Of a stretch of 33,083 bases of DNA, positions 1 through 7,227 are shown piece after piece. This DNA comes from a virus: positions 1 through 33,083 of the IMG/VR virus record IMGVR_UViG_3300017768_000036; one strand, given 5' to 3'. The notes under the pieces were generated by a model. The model was given only the letters and a program-made list of their open reading frames with translations, ran no database searches and was not told the DNA's origin. Both the position numbers and the translations under genes were made by a program. Every line of letters begins with the position of its first letter. The stretch's first letter is position 1.

Positions 1-178
1 CTGTACATGATTGAATAATATCTTTGATTGCATCGATGATCTCTGGTTGTTCACCAGTCTCAGTTGCGACTAATAATAACTTTTCTTCTTTAACAAGGAA
101 AGGTCTATAGTTCACAGTCCTACCGTCAGACGGTAGTTTCAATTTGTACTTAGGTACATTTAGCTTAGGTAATGCCAT
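1..178 (-). CDS. 26: Baseplate hub subunit gp26-like (N-terminal part, cut by window edge)
   Basis: The reading frame opens with an ATG at 178 (MALPKLNVPKYKLKL) and is still open at position 1, so only about 59 residues are visible. The N-terminus, with a PFLVKEEKLLLVA stretch, matches what I remember of cyanophage proteins annotated as T4 gp26, a baseplate hub assembly subunit. A late-promoter-like CTAAATAA at 202-209 sits about 25 nt upstream. It is followed on the same strand by the gp54-like gene, which fits a baseplate cluster. The family call rests on memory of homologues, not on a catalytic motif. Confidence 0.72.
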   Translation of the reverse strand, partial: MALPKLNVPKYKLKLPSDGRTVNYRPFLVKEEKLLLVATETGEQPEIIDAIKDIIQSCT

Positions 179-201
179 AAGGTGTAGTTCACTTCATGTT
201 T

Positions 202-209
202 TTATTTAG
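202..209 (-). promoter_or_regulatory. Candidate late promoter (CTAAATAA) upstream of gp26
   Basis: The minus strand reads CTAAATAAAAAC just before the gp26 start. This is a variant of the T4 late -10 element TATAAATA, recognised by gp55-RNA polymerase helped by gp33 and gp45. The same octamer recurs before other structural genes here (1498-1505, 28502-28509). Confidence 0.45.
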
Positions 210-214
210 TCAGG

Positions 215-1057
215 TTAGCGAGGACCTGTATATGAACCATCAAATGAAATGGGTTGACCAGTGTCACTTCTGTATGTAACACCAGATACTGTATATGTTT
301 CTCCGCTGTATTTTGGTGTCGTATTAACTGTAGTATTGCCACTGGTTTCATCAGCTTTGAAAGTATCACCAATCGAACCAGGAACAGTGATTTGATTTCT
401 CAATCCAGGATCAGAGAATGCATCTGCAGAGTAGAATCTATATCTCTCGTAATAGAATCCCATGGACAATGACATAATTTGATTCTGTTCATTGTTCAAC
501 TGAATAGATCCAATGTTATATGGGAATACATTTCTCATCTCCCAACAACCAGTAAGAACGTTTTGTGCTTGTTGTGTCTCCCACTTATAAACTCTTACCC
601 TAGGAGAACAATACTCTTGATAGAAATCTACCATCTGATTGGAATCTCTAGAAATTCTATTGACCCATGTTTCAAATATAGATCTTGTGTATTGAGATGC
701 AGGAACTAGAAACTCAATCTGCATCTGACTAAATGCTTGGTTGGTTGCGTATCTTACTGACGCACCTGGAGGTTGAAACTGTCCAGTAGTAATCTGTCTG
801 CTAGGTAAACTTACACTTTTTGCATAGTAATCTAGTAAGTTTGCAGGAGTTTTTGTTTCGAGTTGTAAATTATCTGCCTGAGATTTACCACCGACACTCT
901 TTGATAGAAGGATTGGGGGTGATGCGAAGTTGACTGAATACTTATTAAGAGTAGACGGACGCATCGTCTCGTCTTTAAGCATCGTCTCCATGAACGCACC
1001 AACACCACCACCAACACTGGCGACGGGTCTTGCAGTTTCTTTATTGGGGATTGCCAT
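215..1057 (-). CDS. 54: Baseplate tail tube initiator gp54-like
   Basis: 280 residues. The protein is of the tail-tube/gp48/gp54 kind and would sit on the baseplate where the tail tube starts to polymerise. It shares general character with the gp48-like protein encoded nearby (T4 gp19, gp48 and gp54 are related folds). The gp54 assignment comes from length (T4 gp54 is about 320 residues), recalled cyanophage sequences, and its position between gp26 and gp4 next to gp48. The ATG at 1057 overlaps the last base of the gp4 stop codon (TAATG), suggesting translational coupling. A rough alternative is another tail-tube paralogue. Confidence 0.7.
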   Translation of the reverse strand: MAIPNKETARPVASVGGGVGAFMETMLKDETMRPSTLNKYSVNFASPPILLSKSVGGKSQADNLQLETKTPANLLDYYAKSVSLPSRQITTGQFQPPGASVRYATNQAFSQMQIEFLVPASQYTRSIFETWVNRISRDSNQMVDFYQEYCSPRVRVYKWETQQAQNVLTGCWEMRNVFPYNIGSIQLNNEQNQIMSLSMGFYYERYRFYSADAFSDPGLRNQITVPGSIGDTFKADETSGNTTVNTTPKYSGETYTVSGVTYRSDTGQPISFDGSYTGPR

Positions 1058-1476
1058 TAGACTTTAAGTTCTTTTTCGGTGATTAACATAAACTCCCAAG
1101 AGTTATCTTTACAAAATTCAGTTGCTGCTTTCCATTTTGCTCTGTTAACAGCATAGGTAACAACTTCATTTATATATCGTTTGGTATGTCGTTTTTGTGT
1201 TTTGGGTTCAAGTGTCTGTTTGAATGGTTTAACTTCAACTAGATACTTCTTACCCTTAACCTTTACATAAAAATCAGGAAAGTACCTGTGCTTTCTGCCA
1301 TCAACAGGAGAAACATAGGGGATAATAATCTCTTCACTACCCCATTCAGTTACAGATGATGTGACGTCACACCATTTCATGAATTTGTACTCCCACGATG
1401 ACCTATAAATAACATTGTTAGGGTCACCCTTGTACTTTCGAGGGAAACTAGGACGATATTTTCCTTGATACCTCAT
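1057..1476 (-). CDS. 4: Head completion protein gp4-like (PD-(D/E)XK nuclease fold)
   Basis: 139 residues. T4 gp4 (also called gp50) acts late in head completion, probably trimming or protecting DNA ends before tail joining. Visible catalytic-type residues are E29 (in SSWEYKF), D68 (in RYFPDFYV) and E81-V-K83 (in YLVEVKPF), the layout of a TnsA/PD-(D/E)XK nuclease. Length is close to that of T4 gp4 (about 150). It is transcribed divergently from gp48, with only 34 bp between the two start codons. A CTAAATAA late-type element lies at 1498-1505. Confidence 0.82.
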   Translation of the reverse strand: MRYQGKYRPSFPRKYKGDPNNVIYRSSWEYKFMKWCDVTSSVTEWGSEEIIIPYVSPVDGRKHRYFPDFYVKVKGKKYLVEVKPFKQTLEPKTQKRHTKRYINEVVTYAVNRAKWKAATEFCKDNSWEFMLITEKELKV

Positions 1477-1505
1477 AAATATAATATATGTACTCTTTTA
1501 TTTAG
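1474..1505. promoter_or_regulatory. Divergent late promoter region between gp4 and gp48
   Basis: The short divergent gap is very AT-rich and carries a late-type element on each strand. The plus strand reads CATAAATA at 1474-1481, one base from TATAAATA, about 30 nt before gp48. The minus strand reads CTAAATAA (1505 to 1498), about 22 nt before gp4. No sigma70-type box pair is visible. Assignment is by resemblance to the T4 late promoter. Confidence 0.45.
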
Positions 1506-1510
1506 GTCGA

Positions 1511-2497
1511 ATGGCGAACAAAAGCACATTAAGATATCCAATTTCCGCTGTCGTTGATAGAGCAAACGATGAACCATTCCCTACTGAAGCAGTAGATTAT
1601 ATTCACATTCAAAGATCAAGAATTAATTATAAGGATACTGGTGGCGGTTATAAAGGCATGAATATGCCAGGGAGTGAATCAAATTTAGAAAGGAATGACA
1701 CTTCAGTGTATCTTGCGATGCCTAAAAACATCTCAACTGCATACCAAGCATCATATGCTAAAGTTAATATGGGTGTTGCAGGTGCCATGGCAAGCACTAT
1801 GATCAACCCAGGTGGAACATCTTTTGATGACGCAGCATCATCAATCCAAACTGCTGCAGGTGCTGCTGTACCAGAACTGGCAGCATCAGTGATCGCAGGT
1901 TCAGTAGGTAGTTTAAACCAACTTATTGGTGGTGAAGGAAACGTTACTGCAAGTGATCTTCTTGCTGTTGGTCAAGGTAGAGTATTCAACCCCTTTGCTG
2001 AACAAATTTTTAAAGAAATGCAGTTTAGAACTCATTCGTTCTCCTTTAAATTATTCTCTCGTTCAATGAATGAAGCAAAAGAAATATACAATATTATTAC
2101 TTACCTTAAAACAGGTGCTGCACCTAGACTTAAAGGTATAGACGAAAAGCAATTATTTGGTCTCTTTGATCAGGAAGATGGTAGTAACATAATTAACTCA
2201 ACTGCAACCACTGGTTCTCTTGCTGCTAATAGATTCTTTGAGATTCCTGATAAGTATGAACTTAGATTTGTCAGATACGATCCAGAAGCAGATACTATCT
2301 CAGAAGCAGGTGGATTACATTTTAGAATAAAACCATCAGTTTGCACTAGTATTACAGTCAATTATACTCCTGATGGGCAGTATTCTTCTTTCCAAACCGT
2401 TGATCAAGGTGCAGTATCAGTTCCTGCTATTCAACTTGATATGCAGTTTACCGAAACTGCAGTTATCAATCAAGGTTCTATCGCACAAGGTTTCTAA
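1511..2497 (+). CDS. 48: Baseplate tail tube cap gp48-like
   Basis: 328 residues, one of only two plus-strand genes here. T4 gp48 caps the baseplate hub and, with gp54, nucleates tail-tube assembly. I recognise the cyanophage gp48 family by overall sequence; a central Ala/Gly-rich stretch (about 85-150) is followed by the conserved FAEQIFKEMQFRTHSFSF region. Length is near T4 gp48 (364). The stop overlaps the start of the gp53-like gene (TAATG), so the two are co-transcribed and probably co-translated. Confidence 0.82.
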   Translation: MANKSTLRYPISAVVDRANDEPFPTEAVDYIHIQRSRINYKDTGGGYKGMNMPGSESNLERNDTSVYLAMPKNISTAYQASYAKVNMGVAGAMASTMINPGGTSFDDAASSIQTAAGAAVPELAASVIAGSVGSLNQLIGGEGNVTASDLLAVGQGRVFNPFAEQIFKEMQFRTHSFSFKLFSRSMNEAKEIYNIITYLKTGAAPRLKGIDEKQLFGLFDQEDGSNIINSTATTGSLAANRFFEIPDKYELRFVRYDPEADTISEAGGLHFRIKPSVCTSITVNYTPDGQYSSFQTVDQGAVSVPAIQLDMQFTETAVINQGSIAQGF

Positions 2498-3396
2498 TGT
2501 CTTATTTTTCTTATTTTCCAAATGTATATGTAGGAGAAGGCATCTCCGATAGTGAGAACTATAAGTATCGTTTGGTCAAAAATATCTTTAGAAGAGTAAA
2601 GGTAAGAGAGGATCTTGACCAGTATGTTACTCAGTTTGAGGCATATGAACTCAGAGTTAATGACACACCTGAGAGTCTTGCAAGAAATTTTCTAGGTGAT
2701 GGACATTTGGATTGGGTCATCCTAATGGTAAATAATATCACAGACTTCTACGACCACTGGCCAAAGACTGATTATGATTTGCAGAAATACATCGGTTCAG
2801 TGTATTCAGATGCTAATGGTATCCACCACTACGAAACGAATGAAGTATTAGATGGTGATGTTGTAGTAACAAAGAAAGGTATTGAAGTATTAGAAAATTA
2901 TAGAACTACCATGTTAGATGGAACTGCACTTACTGCAGAACAATCTAGATACCCTGTGACTAACTATGAGCATGAAGTTTTTCTTAATGAGTTAAAGAGA
3001 CAAATTATAATCCCAACAATAGGTCTTGCAGACATGATGGTTGAAGAGATTACAGAACAAGTATCATACGATCCTCATCCAGAACTAGATGATGTAAACA
3101 ATAAGAAAACCCCACTGTCTATTGCAGCGAGGTTCATTGATATTGCAGGTTTTGTTACTGCTAGTGTGTCTAGACAGTCGGCAGCAACGAGTGCAACTAC
3201 ATTTGATTACGGTCCTTCTTCTACTGCGAGCACAACAGGCAGTGTTGGAGTTGCTACATCTACCACCGCTACAACTACAACGACTACAGATACTACAACG
3301 ACTGCTACAACTACAACGACTCAAGATACTAGTTCAAGTTCTTCGAGCAGCAGTTCTAGTTCCTCTGGTTCGTCAGGATATGGTGGCGGTTACTAA
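2497..3396 (+). CDS. 53: Baseplate wedge subunit gp53-like with low-complexity tail
   Basis: 299 residues. The first ~215 match the gp53 wedge family: an N-terminal YFPNVYVGEG, then a region with RNFLGDGHLDWVILMVNN. gp53 joins neighbouring wedges when the baseplate forms. T4 gp53 is about 196 residues; the extra ~70 C-terminal residues here are a Thr/Ser-rich low-complexity tail ending in Gly/Tyr (SSGYGGGY), encoded by imperfect tandem repeats. The gene is coupled to gp48 by TAATG. Its stop directly abuts the stop of a small minus-strand gene with no spacer. Confidence 0.85.
   Translation: MSYFSYFPNVYVGEGISDSENYKYRLVKNIFRRVKVREDLDQYVTQFEAYELRVNDTPESLARNFLGDGHLDWVILMVNNITDFYDHWPKTDYDLQKYIGSVYSDANGIHHYETNEVLDGDVVVTKKGIEVLENYRTTMLDGTALTAEQSRYPVTNYEHEVFLNELKRQIIIPTIGLADMMVEEITEQVSYDPHPELDDVNNKKTPLSIAARFIDIAGFVTASVSRQSAATSATTFDYGPSSTASTTGSVGVATSTTATTTTTTDTTTTATTTTTQDTSSSSSSSSSSSSGSSGYGGGY
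3268..3321 (+). repeat. Direct repeat in the gp53 Thr/Ser tail
   Basis: The 18-nt unit GCTACAACTACAACGACT occurs at 3268-3285 and again, identical, at 3304-3321, a 36-nt period kept in frame. It encodes the Thr-rich tail of the gp53-like protein. Such repeats expand and contract by slippage, so tail length may vary between isolates. Confidence 0.85.
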
Positions 3397-3504
3397 TCAT
3401 CCGTATAGATGTTGATTGTGATCTTTACGAGGTGGACTATACTTCGGTTTTCGTTTTACTCTGACAACCTTATAGATTGCTAGAAGTTTTTCAGTGCTAA
3501 TCAT
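3397..3504 (-). CDS. Small hypothetical protein (35 aa)
   Basis: A 35-residue basic peptide starting MISTEKLLAIYKVV and ending in HLYG. Its ATG overlaps the stop of the upstream cupin-like gene (ATGA at 3501-3504), and its own stop at 3397-3399 sits immediately beside the gp53 stop on the other strand. No family recognised. Perfect use of the space and the ATGA coupling argue for a real gene, but at this length chance is possible. Confidence 0.5.
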   Translation of the reverse strand: MISTEKLLAIYKVVRVKRKPKYSPPRKDHNQHLYG

Positions 3505-3974
3505 TCTCCTAACCTATGGATAACTGGTTTTTCATGAAGTAAAACCTTATAAAGTTTTGGTTTCTCTGCTGATGAGACAGGTATAAACTCTGTATCTGGT
3601 TTGAATAAATCATCACGTTGTGCTTGATTAATTACTATAGATCCACCCTCTCCAGACACAGATCTATGGTATGTGTTAGTAGGAATGATCAGTGCACCAG
3701 AGTGAACGTCTAGATGTACAATGTGATACGGATATTTCCAATCAAAGTTTACCAATTCAAACATTCTCTGTCCAGATAGAACACGATTGTAATCTACCTG
3801 ATGATAATGTATATAAAACTGTTTTGCACCTACCATGTCATCGGGAGGTGATACTGCAGCACCTGTGTGTACTACAAGATCACTAGCATTTGATTCCTCT
3901 ACAGATATATCGTAGAAGATAACATCTTCTGTCTCACGAAACACTCTGTGCTTTTTATACTGTACGTCACTCAT
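3501..3974 (-). CDS. Cupin-like protein
   Basis: 157 residues. It reads as a single-domain cupin: beta-rich, with FYIHYHQVDYNRVLSG (H56, H58) and later HSGALIIPTNTYHRSVSGEG (H103), resembling the two cupin motifs and possible metal ligands. Cupins range from sugar epimerases to dioxygenases, and nothing here fixes a substrate. The downstream 35-aa gene overlaps it by ATGA. Upstream lies an AT-rich stretch between it and the next minus-strand gene. Confidence 0.55.
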   Translation of the reverse strand: MSDVQYKKHRVFRETEDVIFYDISVEESNASDLVVHTGAAVSPPDDMVGAKQFYIHYHQVDYNRVLSGQRMFELVNFDWKYPYHIVHLDVHSGALIIPTNTYHRSVSGEGGSIVINQAQRDDLFKPDTEFIPVSSAEKPKLYKVLLHEKPVIHRLGE

Positions 3975-4037
3975 GAAAAAACTAAAGGGGTCAAATTTTT
4001 GGCGGGATTTTTTTGGGCGATATTTTGAAACTAAAAG

Positions 4038-4286
4038 TCATTTTCGGATTACGACTACATCACCTTCGTCATCGTCATTCTCTTCATCGTCTTCTTCGTA
4101 TCCTCTGAAGACTAGCAACTCCTCTCCACTCTGTACGTCTGACATCTCAGGGTGTACATTTGTTTTCTGTACTGGTTTGTTAAACTCTTCTAGTGTAGTA
4201 GTCATCATCTTAAACATAAAAGCAAACGATGCACCTGCTACCAAAGCAAAGCAAATAAAATAGATACCCACTTGAAGATCACTCAT
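4038..4286 (-). CDS. Small one-TM protein with HPEM motif and acidic tail
   Basis: 82 residues. One N-terminal membrane segment (about residues 7-27) is followed by a linker, the motif VHPEMSD at about 44-50, and a strongly acidic C-terminus (EEDDEENDDDEG). The acidic tail should face the cytoplasm or a periplasmic partner; topology cannot be fixed from sequence. It shares the layout (TM, HPEM, acidic tail) with the 78-residue protein at 10276-10512. The start overlaps the stop of the upstream 107-residue gene (ATGA). Function unknown. Confidence 0.7.
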   Translation of the reverse strand: MSDLQVGIYFICFALVAGASFAFMFKMMTTTLEEFNKPVQKTNVHPEMSDVQSGEELLVFRGYEEDDEENDDDEGDVVVIRK

Positions 4287-4606
4287 CGACGTAAAAGTTT
4301 TTGTATTGGAACTTGTTTAATTAAGTCTAGTTTATCTATGATACCATTCTCGATCTTGTCAACAACGTTAACATCGATGCCCATGAATGGTGGGATAATT
4401 CCTAAGATGCGAAGGAGTCCATCCAGAAACAATGCTAAGGTTGTGAACCCTAGAATCATAGAGATGACTGTAGCATCTCTATTGTGTTTCCGCATGGACT
4501 CTTCATCTATTCTCCGTGCCTCATCTACCGCTTCCTTAATGAGTTTGTCAACTTCATTTTTAGTATAGCAGTGCTCTGGTTTAATCTCAGAGAATCGATG
4601 TGACAT
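4283..4606 (-). CDS. Hypothetical membrane protein with N-terminal helix
   Basis: 107 residues. Residues 1-45 form a charged helical, possibly coiled-coil region (YTKNEVDKLIKEAVDEARR), followed by one hydrophobic segment at about 47-75 (ISMILGFTTLALFLDGLL) and a basic end (QKLLRR). The ribosome binding site GGAGG lies 8 nt upstream and overlaps the stop codon of the preceding exported-protein gene. It is coupled by ATGA to the next small membrane gene. No family recognised; the layout is like small phage membrane effectors or holin accessories, but this is only a guess. Confidence 0.65.
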   Translation of the reverse strand: MSHRFSEIKPEHCYTKNEVDKLIKEAVDEARRIDEESMRKHNRDATVISMILGFTTLALFLDGLLRILGIIPPFMGIDVNVVDKIENGIIDKLDLIKQVPIQKLLRR

Positions 4607-4609
4607 TTT

Positions 4610-5014
4610 TTAACCTCCGTCTATTTGGCAACCAGTCATTGCCCCTCCGACAACACCAAGGGGAATGGACCAGATCATAGCATCGTTTTCGGAGATTGCT
4701 GCTGCTCCTAGACCACCTAGTAATCCTCCAATCACTGTACCTTCTGAACAATCGTTCGTATCAGGTACAGGTCTGGGATGTGAGTCGTAGTATCTACGAC
4801 GTCTCTTACATGGAACCTCTACATCATAAGACTCAGAAAAGATCTGACCCCTAGGACTTGGGTTACCAAGTGACCTTGGAGGACGATATACTTCTTCGTA
4901 GATCGTCTTAGTGCAAACCTCATCACGATAGACGTGACTGTGACGACGGTGCTTTGCCTCAGCAGGGACCGACATCGAGGTTGCCACTAAAATAGCAGCA
5001 AGGATGGTTTTCAT
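4610..5014 (-). CDS. Exported glycine-zipper protein
   Basis: 134 residues. Residues 1-20 are a clear Sec signal peptide (MKTILAAILVATSMSVPAEA) with cleavage expected after AEA. The mature part has a basic His/Arg-rich start, four cysteines, and a C-terminal glycine-zipper hairpin (GTVIGGLLGGLGAAA, then PLGVVGGAMTG), as in 17-kDa surface-antigen type envelope proteins. It probably goes to the periplasm or outer membrane of the infected cell. The ATG overlaps the stop of gp32 (ATGA), so it is made from the gp32 transcript. Confidence 0.68.
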   Translation of the reverse strand: MKTILAAILVATSMSVPAEAKHRRHSHVYRDEVCTKTIYEEVYRPPRSLGNPSPRGQIFSESYDVEVPCKRRRRYYDSHPRPVPDTNDCSEGTVIGGLLGGLGAAAISENDAMIWSIPLGVVGGAMTGCQIDGG

Positions 5015-5949
5015 TCTTCTTCAGCGAGTTTAGAGAAGTAAGACAAAGCATCTTCTTCTGTGTCTACAGGAGAGGAAGCGACTGCTTTCTCACGAAAGTC
5101 ATTCACCTCTGTACCCCAAGATGGAGTTGTGTTGCGTGCTCCAAGTCCTTCAGACTCATCCTCAAGGGACTCATCAACAGGTTTTGGTGCTGCAGTCAAC
5201 TGTAGGACAAGACTGAGACGCTCTTTAAGTTTTTCATATGACTTAAAGTTCTTAGGTGCTTCAAAGTCAGCAAGAGAATATGCTTGCTTCCAAAGAGACT
5301 CAAGTTTAGCATCGTCATCAAGAAGGGCACCAGGTGCTGCGAACTCTGACTTATCATAGTTCCAGTAACCATCGACCTTACGAATCTTCAACTTGAAGTT
5401 CGCTCCTTCCCAGAAGTTGAAAGGATCAAGAGGTTGCTCGTCTGCAAATGCAGGTTGCATTGCTTCGACAAGTTTGTCAAAAATCTTCTTACCATACTTA
5501 TAAAGGAAAACCCGACCTTCATTCTCAGGATGTGCAGGATCACTGACAACGTAGATGTTTGAGTAGTAAGAGAGTTTCCTTTTCTGTGCTCGTGCTTGTG
5601 CACGTTGAGGTGAACCTTCGCCACCTGCGTTCCAAAGTTCTGTATTATACTCAGAGACAGGATCTTGCTTACCAAGAGTAGTCAAAGAGTTTTCGATGTA
5701 CCATTGCCCACCAGGTCCTTTGAATGCATGACTCCACACTTTTGCAAATGGAATCTCTTCACTGTCAGGTGCAGGTAGGAATCGGATAACAGCATAACCG
5801 TTACCTGATTTGTCGAGTTCTGGTTTCCAAAGACGGTCATCTACATTGGATGAACTCTGTTGAGGTTGATTGAGTTTCTCAATCTCCTGTGTTAGTTTTG
5901 CAAGTGTGTTACCAGTTGCAGATGCTTTCTTTAATGATGCGAAAGACAT
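5011..5949 (-). CDS. 32: Single-stranded DNA-binding protein gp32
   Basis: 312 residues, close to T4 gp32 (301). It coats ssDNA in replication, recombination and repair and recruits the helicase loader gp59 encoded two genes upstream. Features: an N-terminal cooperativity segment (MSFASLKKASATGN), a core OB-type DNA-binding domain (about 35-245), and an acidic C-terminal tail (ending SKLAEEE) that contacts partners. The protein has no cysteine at all, so the zinc site of T4 gp32 (three Cys and one His) is absent. The start has a good GGAGA site. A sigma70-type promoter lies at 5997-6025. Confidence 0.93.
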   Translation of the reverse strand: MSFASLKKASATGNTLAKLTQEIEKLNQPQQSSSNVDDRLWKPELDKSGNGYAVIRFLPAPDSEEIPFAKVWSHAFKGPGGQWYIENSLTTLGKQDPVSEYNTELWNAGGEGSPQRAQARAQKRKLSYYSNIYVVSDPAHPENEGRVFLYKYGKKIFDKLVEAMQPAFADEQPLDPFNFWEGANFKLKIRKVDGYWNYDKSEFAAPGALLDDDAKLESLWKQAYSLADFEAPKNFKSYEKLKERLSLVLQLTAAPKPVDESLEDESEGLGARNTTPSWGTEVNDFREKAVASSPVDTEEDALSYFSKLAEEE

Positions 5950-5996
5950 AGTGTATTCTCCGTATTGTTTGGATTTGGTTTTTGTACTACTGAGTT

Positions 5997-6025
5997 ATCG
6001 TAGCATACTATTTAGGGTCTGTCAA
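5997..6025 (-). promoter_or_regulatory. Sigma70-type promoter for gp32
   Basis: On the minus strand TTGACA (6025-6020) and TACGAT (6002-5997) are separated by exactly 17 nt. The -35 box lies within the last codons of the upstream DUF1825-like gene. A CTAAATAG late-type element (6008-6015) lies in the spacer, so the gene may also be expressed late. The leader to the gp32 ATG is about 40 nt. Confidence 0.72.
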
Positions 6026-6344
6026 GTTCTTGTTGTGCTGCTTGTTCGAGTGTCACAACCATTGCATCCATGCAGTCCATCAGGTCCTTGAACCCGAATG
6101 CTTTAGTTAATTGGTGAATCCTTTCTCTCATTTCCTTTGCCTCTTCGTCCTCTTTAGCAGCAAGGGAGAGACGGAAGTAGAAATTCTTCTGCTTCTCAAT
6201 GAGTTGCTTACACCCATCGATGTGTTCCAGTTTTTCTTCCTTAGTCATCTCTGCAAGTTGTGATGTCACCATAGCAACTTGTTGATAAGTGTGGAAGATA
6301 TCGTTAAGATTTTCTTGGACTTGTTCAGAATCAAAAAAACTCAT
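6012..6344 (-). CDS. DUF1825-like protein
   Basis: 110 residues. The start MSFFDSEQVQENLNDIFHTYQ and the helical layout resemble DUF1825, a family of unknown function found across cyanobacteria (typical start GFFDSEIVQ). The protein looks all-helical, with no catalytic motif. It is coupled by ATGA to gp59 upstream, and its 3' end hosts the gp32 promoter. A host-derived regulator or adaptor is a plausible guess only. Confidence 0.65.
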   Translation of the reverse strand: MSFFDSEQVQENLNDIFHTYQQVAMVTSQLAEMTKEEKLEHIDGCKQLIEKQKNFYFRLSLAAKEDEEAKEMRERIHQLTKAFGFKDLMDCMDAMVVTLEQAAQQELDRP

Positions 6345-6940
6345 AGCTTTGTGTGTATTACGTCTAGTATAACACCCTTGTATTTCTTACAGTCTACCTG
6401 TAGAAAGGGTTTGTATTTGGTTACTTTCATTTTAGTATCTTCCCAGATAGGGTCAACTAATATCTTAGAAAGGTTATCGATATAACCCAAACAGTTTTCA
6501 AAGATGACTAATGTATCTAATGAAACTTCATTAGCATAGTATCTCTTCAACAGTGGAGGATGATTACCTTTGCTTGCTTTAAAGATGTCTTCAAACGATT
6601 GATCATAAGGTGATTCGAGATCATCTAATAAAACGTTCACGTCTTCTTTAAATTTATAAGTCAAAGACTCTCGTGCAATCTTCCATTTGGTATAGTTTTC
6701 CACACTAAATGATTTGATATACCCTCTAGGATTTGACAAAAAGTTAGCGATGAAGTAATCAAAGATTTCATGATCCTTGAACTTCACCGCTAGTTTTTTG
6801 AAAAAGTATCGATCAAGTCTCTGCTCAAAGGATTGTTCGGAAGCACGAACTTTACCTCGATACTTTTCATAATCGTAGTCTGTCTTTGTGAAATGTTGTT
6901 TGAGTGCTAGGTAAGTTTTGTAAACTTCAAACCCTGTCAC
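6341..6940 (-). CDS. 59: Loader of DNA helicase gp59
   Basis: 199 residues (T4 gp59 is 217). gp59 binds gp32-coated forks and loads the gp41 helicase, starting recombination-dependent replication. I recognise the N-terminal MTGFEVYKTYLALKQHFT start and the basic, helical composition of the family. The gene order gp33-gp59-DUF1825-gp32 parallels the T4 cluster of genes 33, 59 and 32. It overlaps gp33 upstream and the DUF1825-like gene downstream by ATGA junctions. Confidence 0.85.
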   Translation of the reverse strand: MTGFEVYKTYLALKQHFTKTDYDYEKYRGKVRASEQSFEQRLDRYFFKKLAVKFKDHEIFDYFIANFLSNPRGYIKSFSVENYTKWKIARESLTYKFKEDVNVLLDDLESPYDQSFEDIFKASKGNHPPLLKRYYANEVSLDTLVIFENCLGYIDNLSKILVDPIWEDTKMKVTKYKPFLQVDCKKYKGVILDVIHTKL

Positions 6941-7227
6941 AGTGGTAACACTCCCTTAGAAGTCTGTTTCATATAGTTGAGACGTTGTGCCTCATGTCTC
7001 AAGCGTTCCTTGAGAGGTTTAGATAATAACTTTGGAACCGTCTCCAATTCGATTTCATTTTCTTGACAGTATGTAACTACTGCTTCGATGTATGAAATTA
7101 GTCCTCCACTAGTCTTTACAAGTCTCTCAATCTCTTGAGAAAATTTTGTAGGTGTGAGGAACTTGTCCTCAGCAGACTTCTTGGCAGACTTTTTCTTACC
7201 ATCATTTGATAATACTTTATCAACCAT
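6937..7227 (-). CDS. 33: Late promoter transcription accessory protein gp33
   Basis: 96 residues from the internal ATG at 7227 (MVDKVLSNDGKKK); longer readings run far into the upstream exonuclease gene and are not credible. T4 gp33 links the sliding clamp gp45 to RNA polymerase at late promoters with gp55. The C-terminal half (FLTPTKFSQEIERL, then SYIEAVVTYC) matches cyanophage gp33, and it ends in a hydrophobic tail (GVLPL) as expected of a clamp-binding C-terminus. It starts 8 nt inside the end of the exonuclease gene. Confidence 0.8.
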   Translation of the reverse strand: MVDKVLSNDGKKKSAKKSAEDKFLTPTKFSQEIERLVKTSGGLISYIEAVVTYCQENEIELETVPKLLSKPLKERLRHEAQRLNYMKQTSKGVLPL

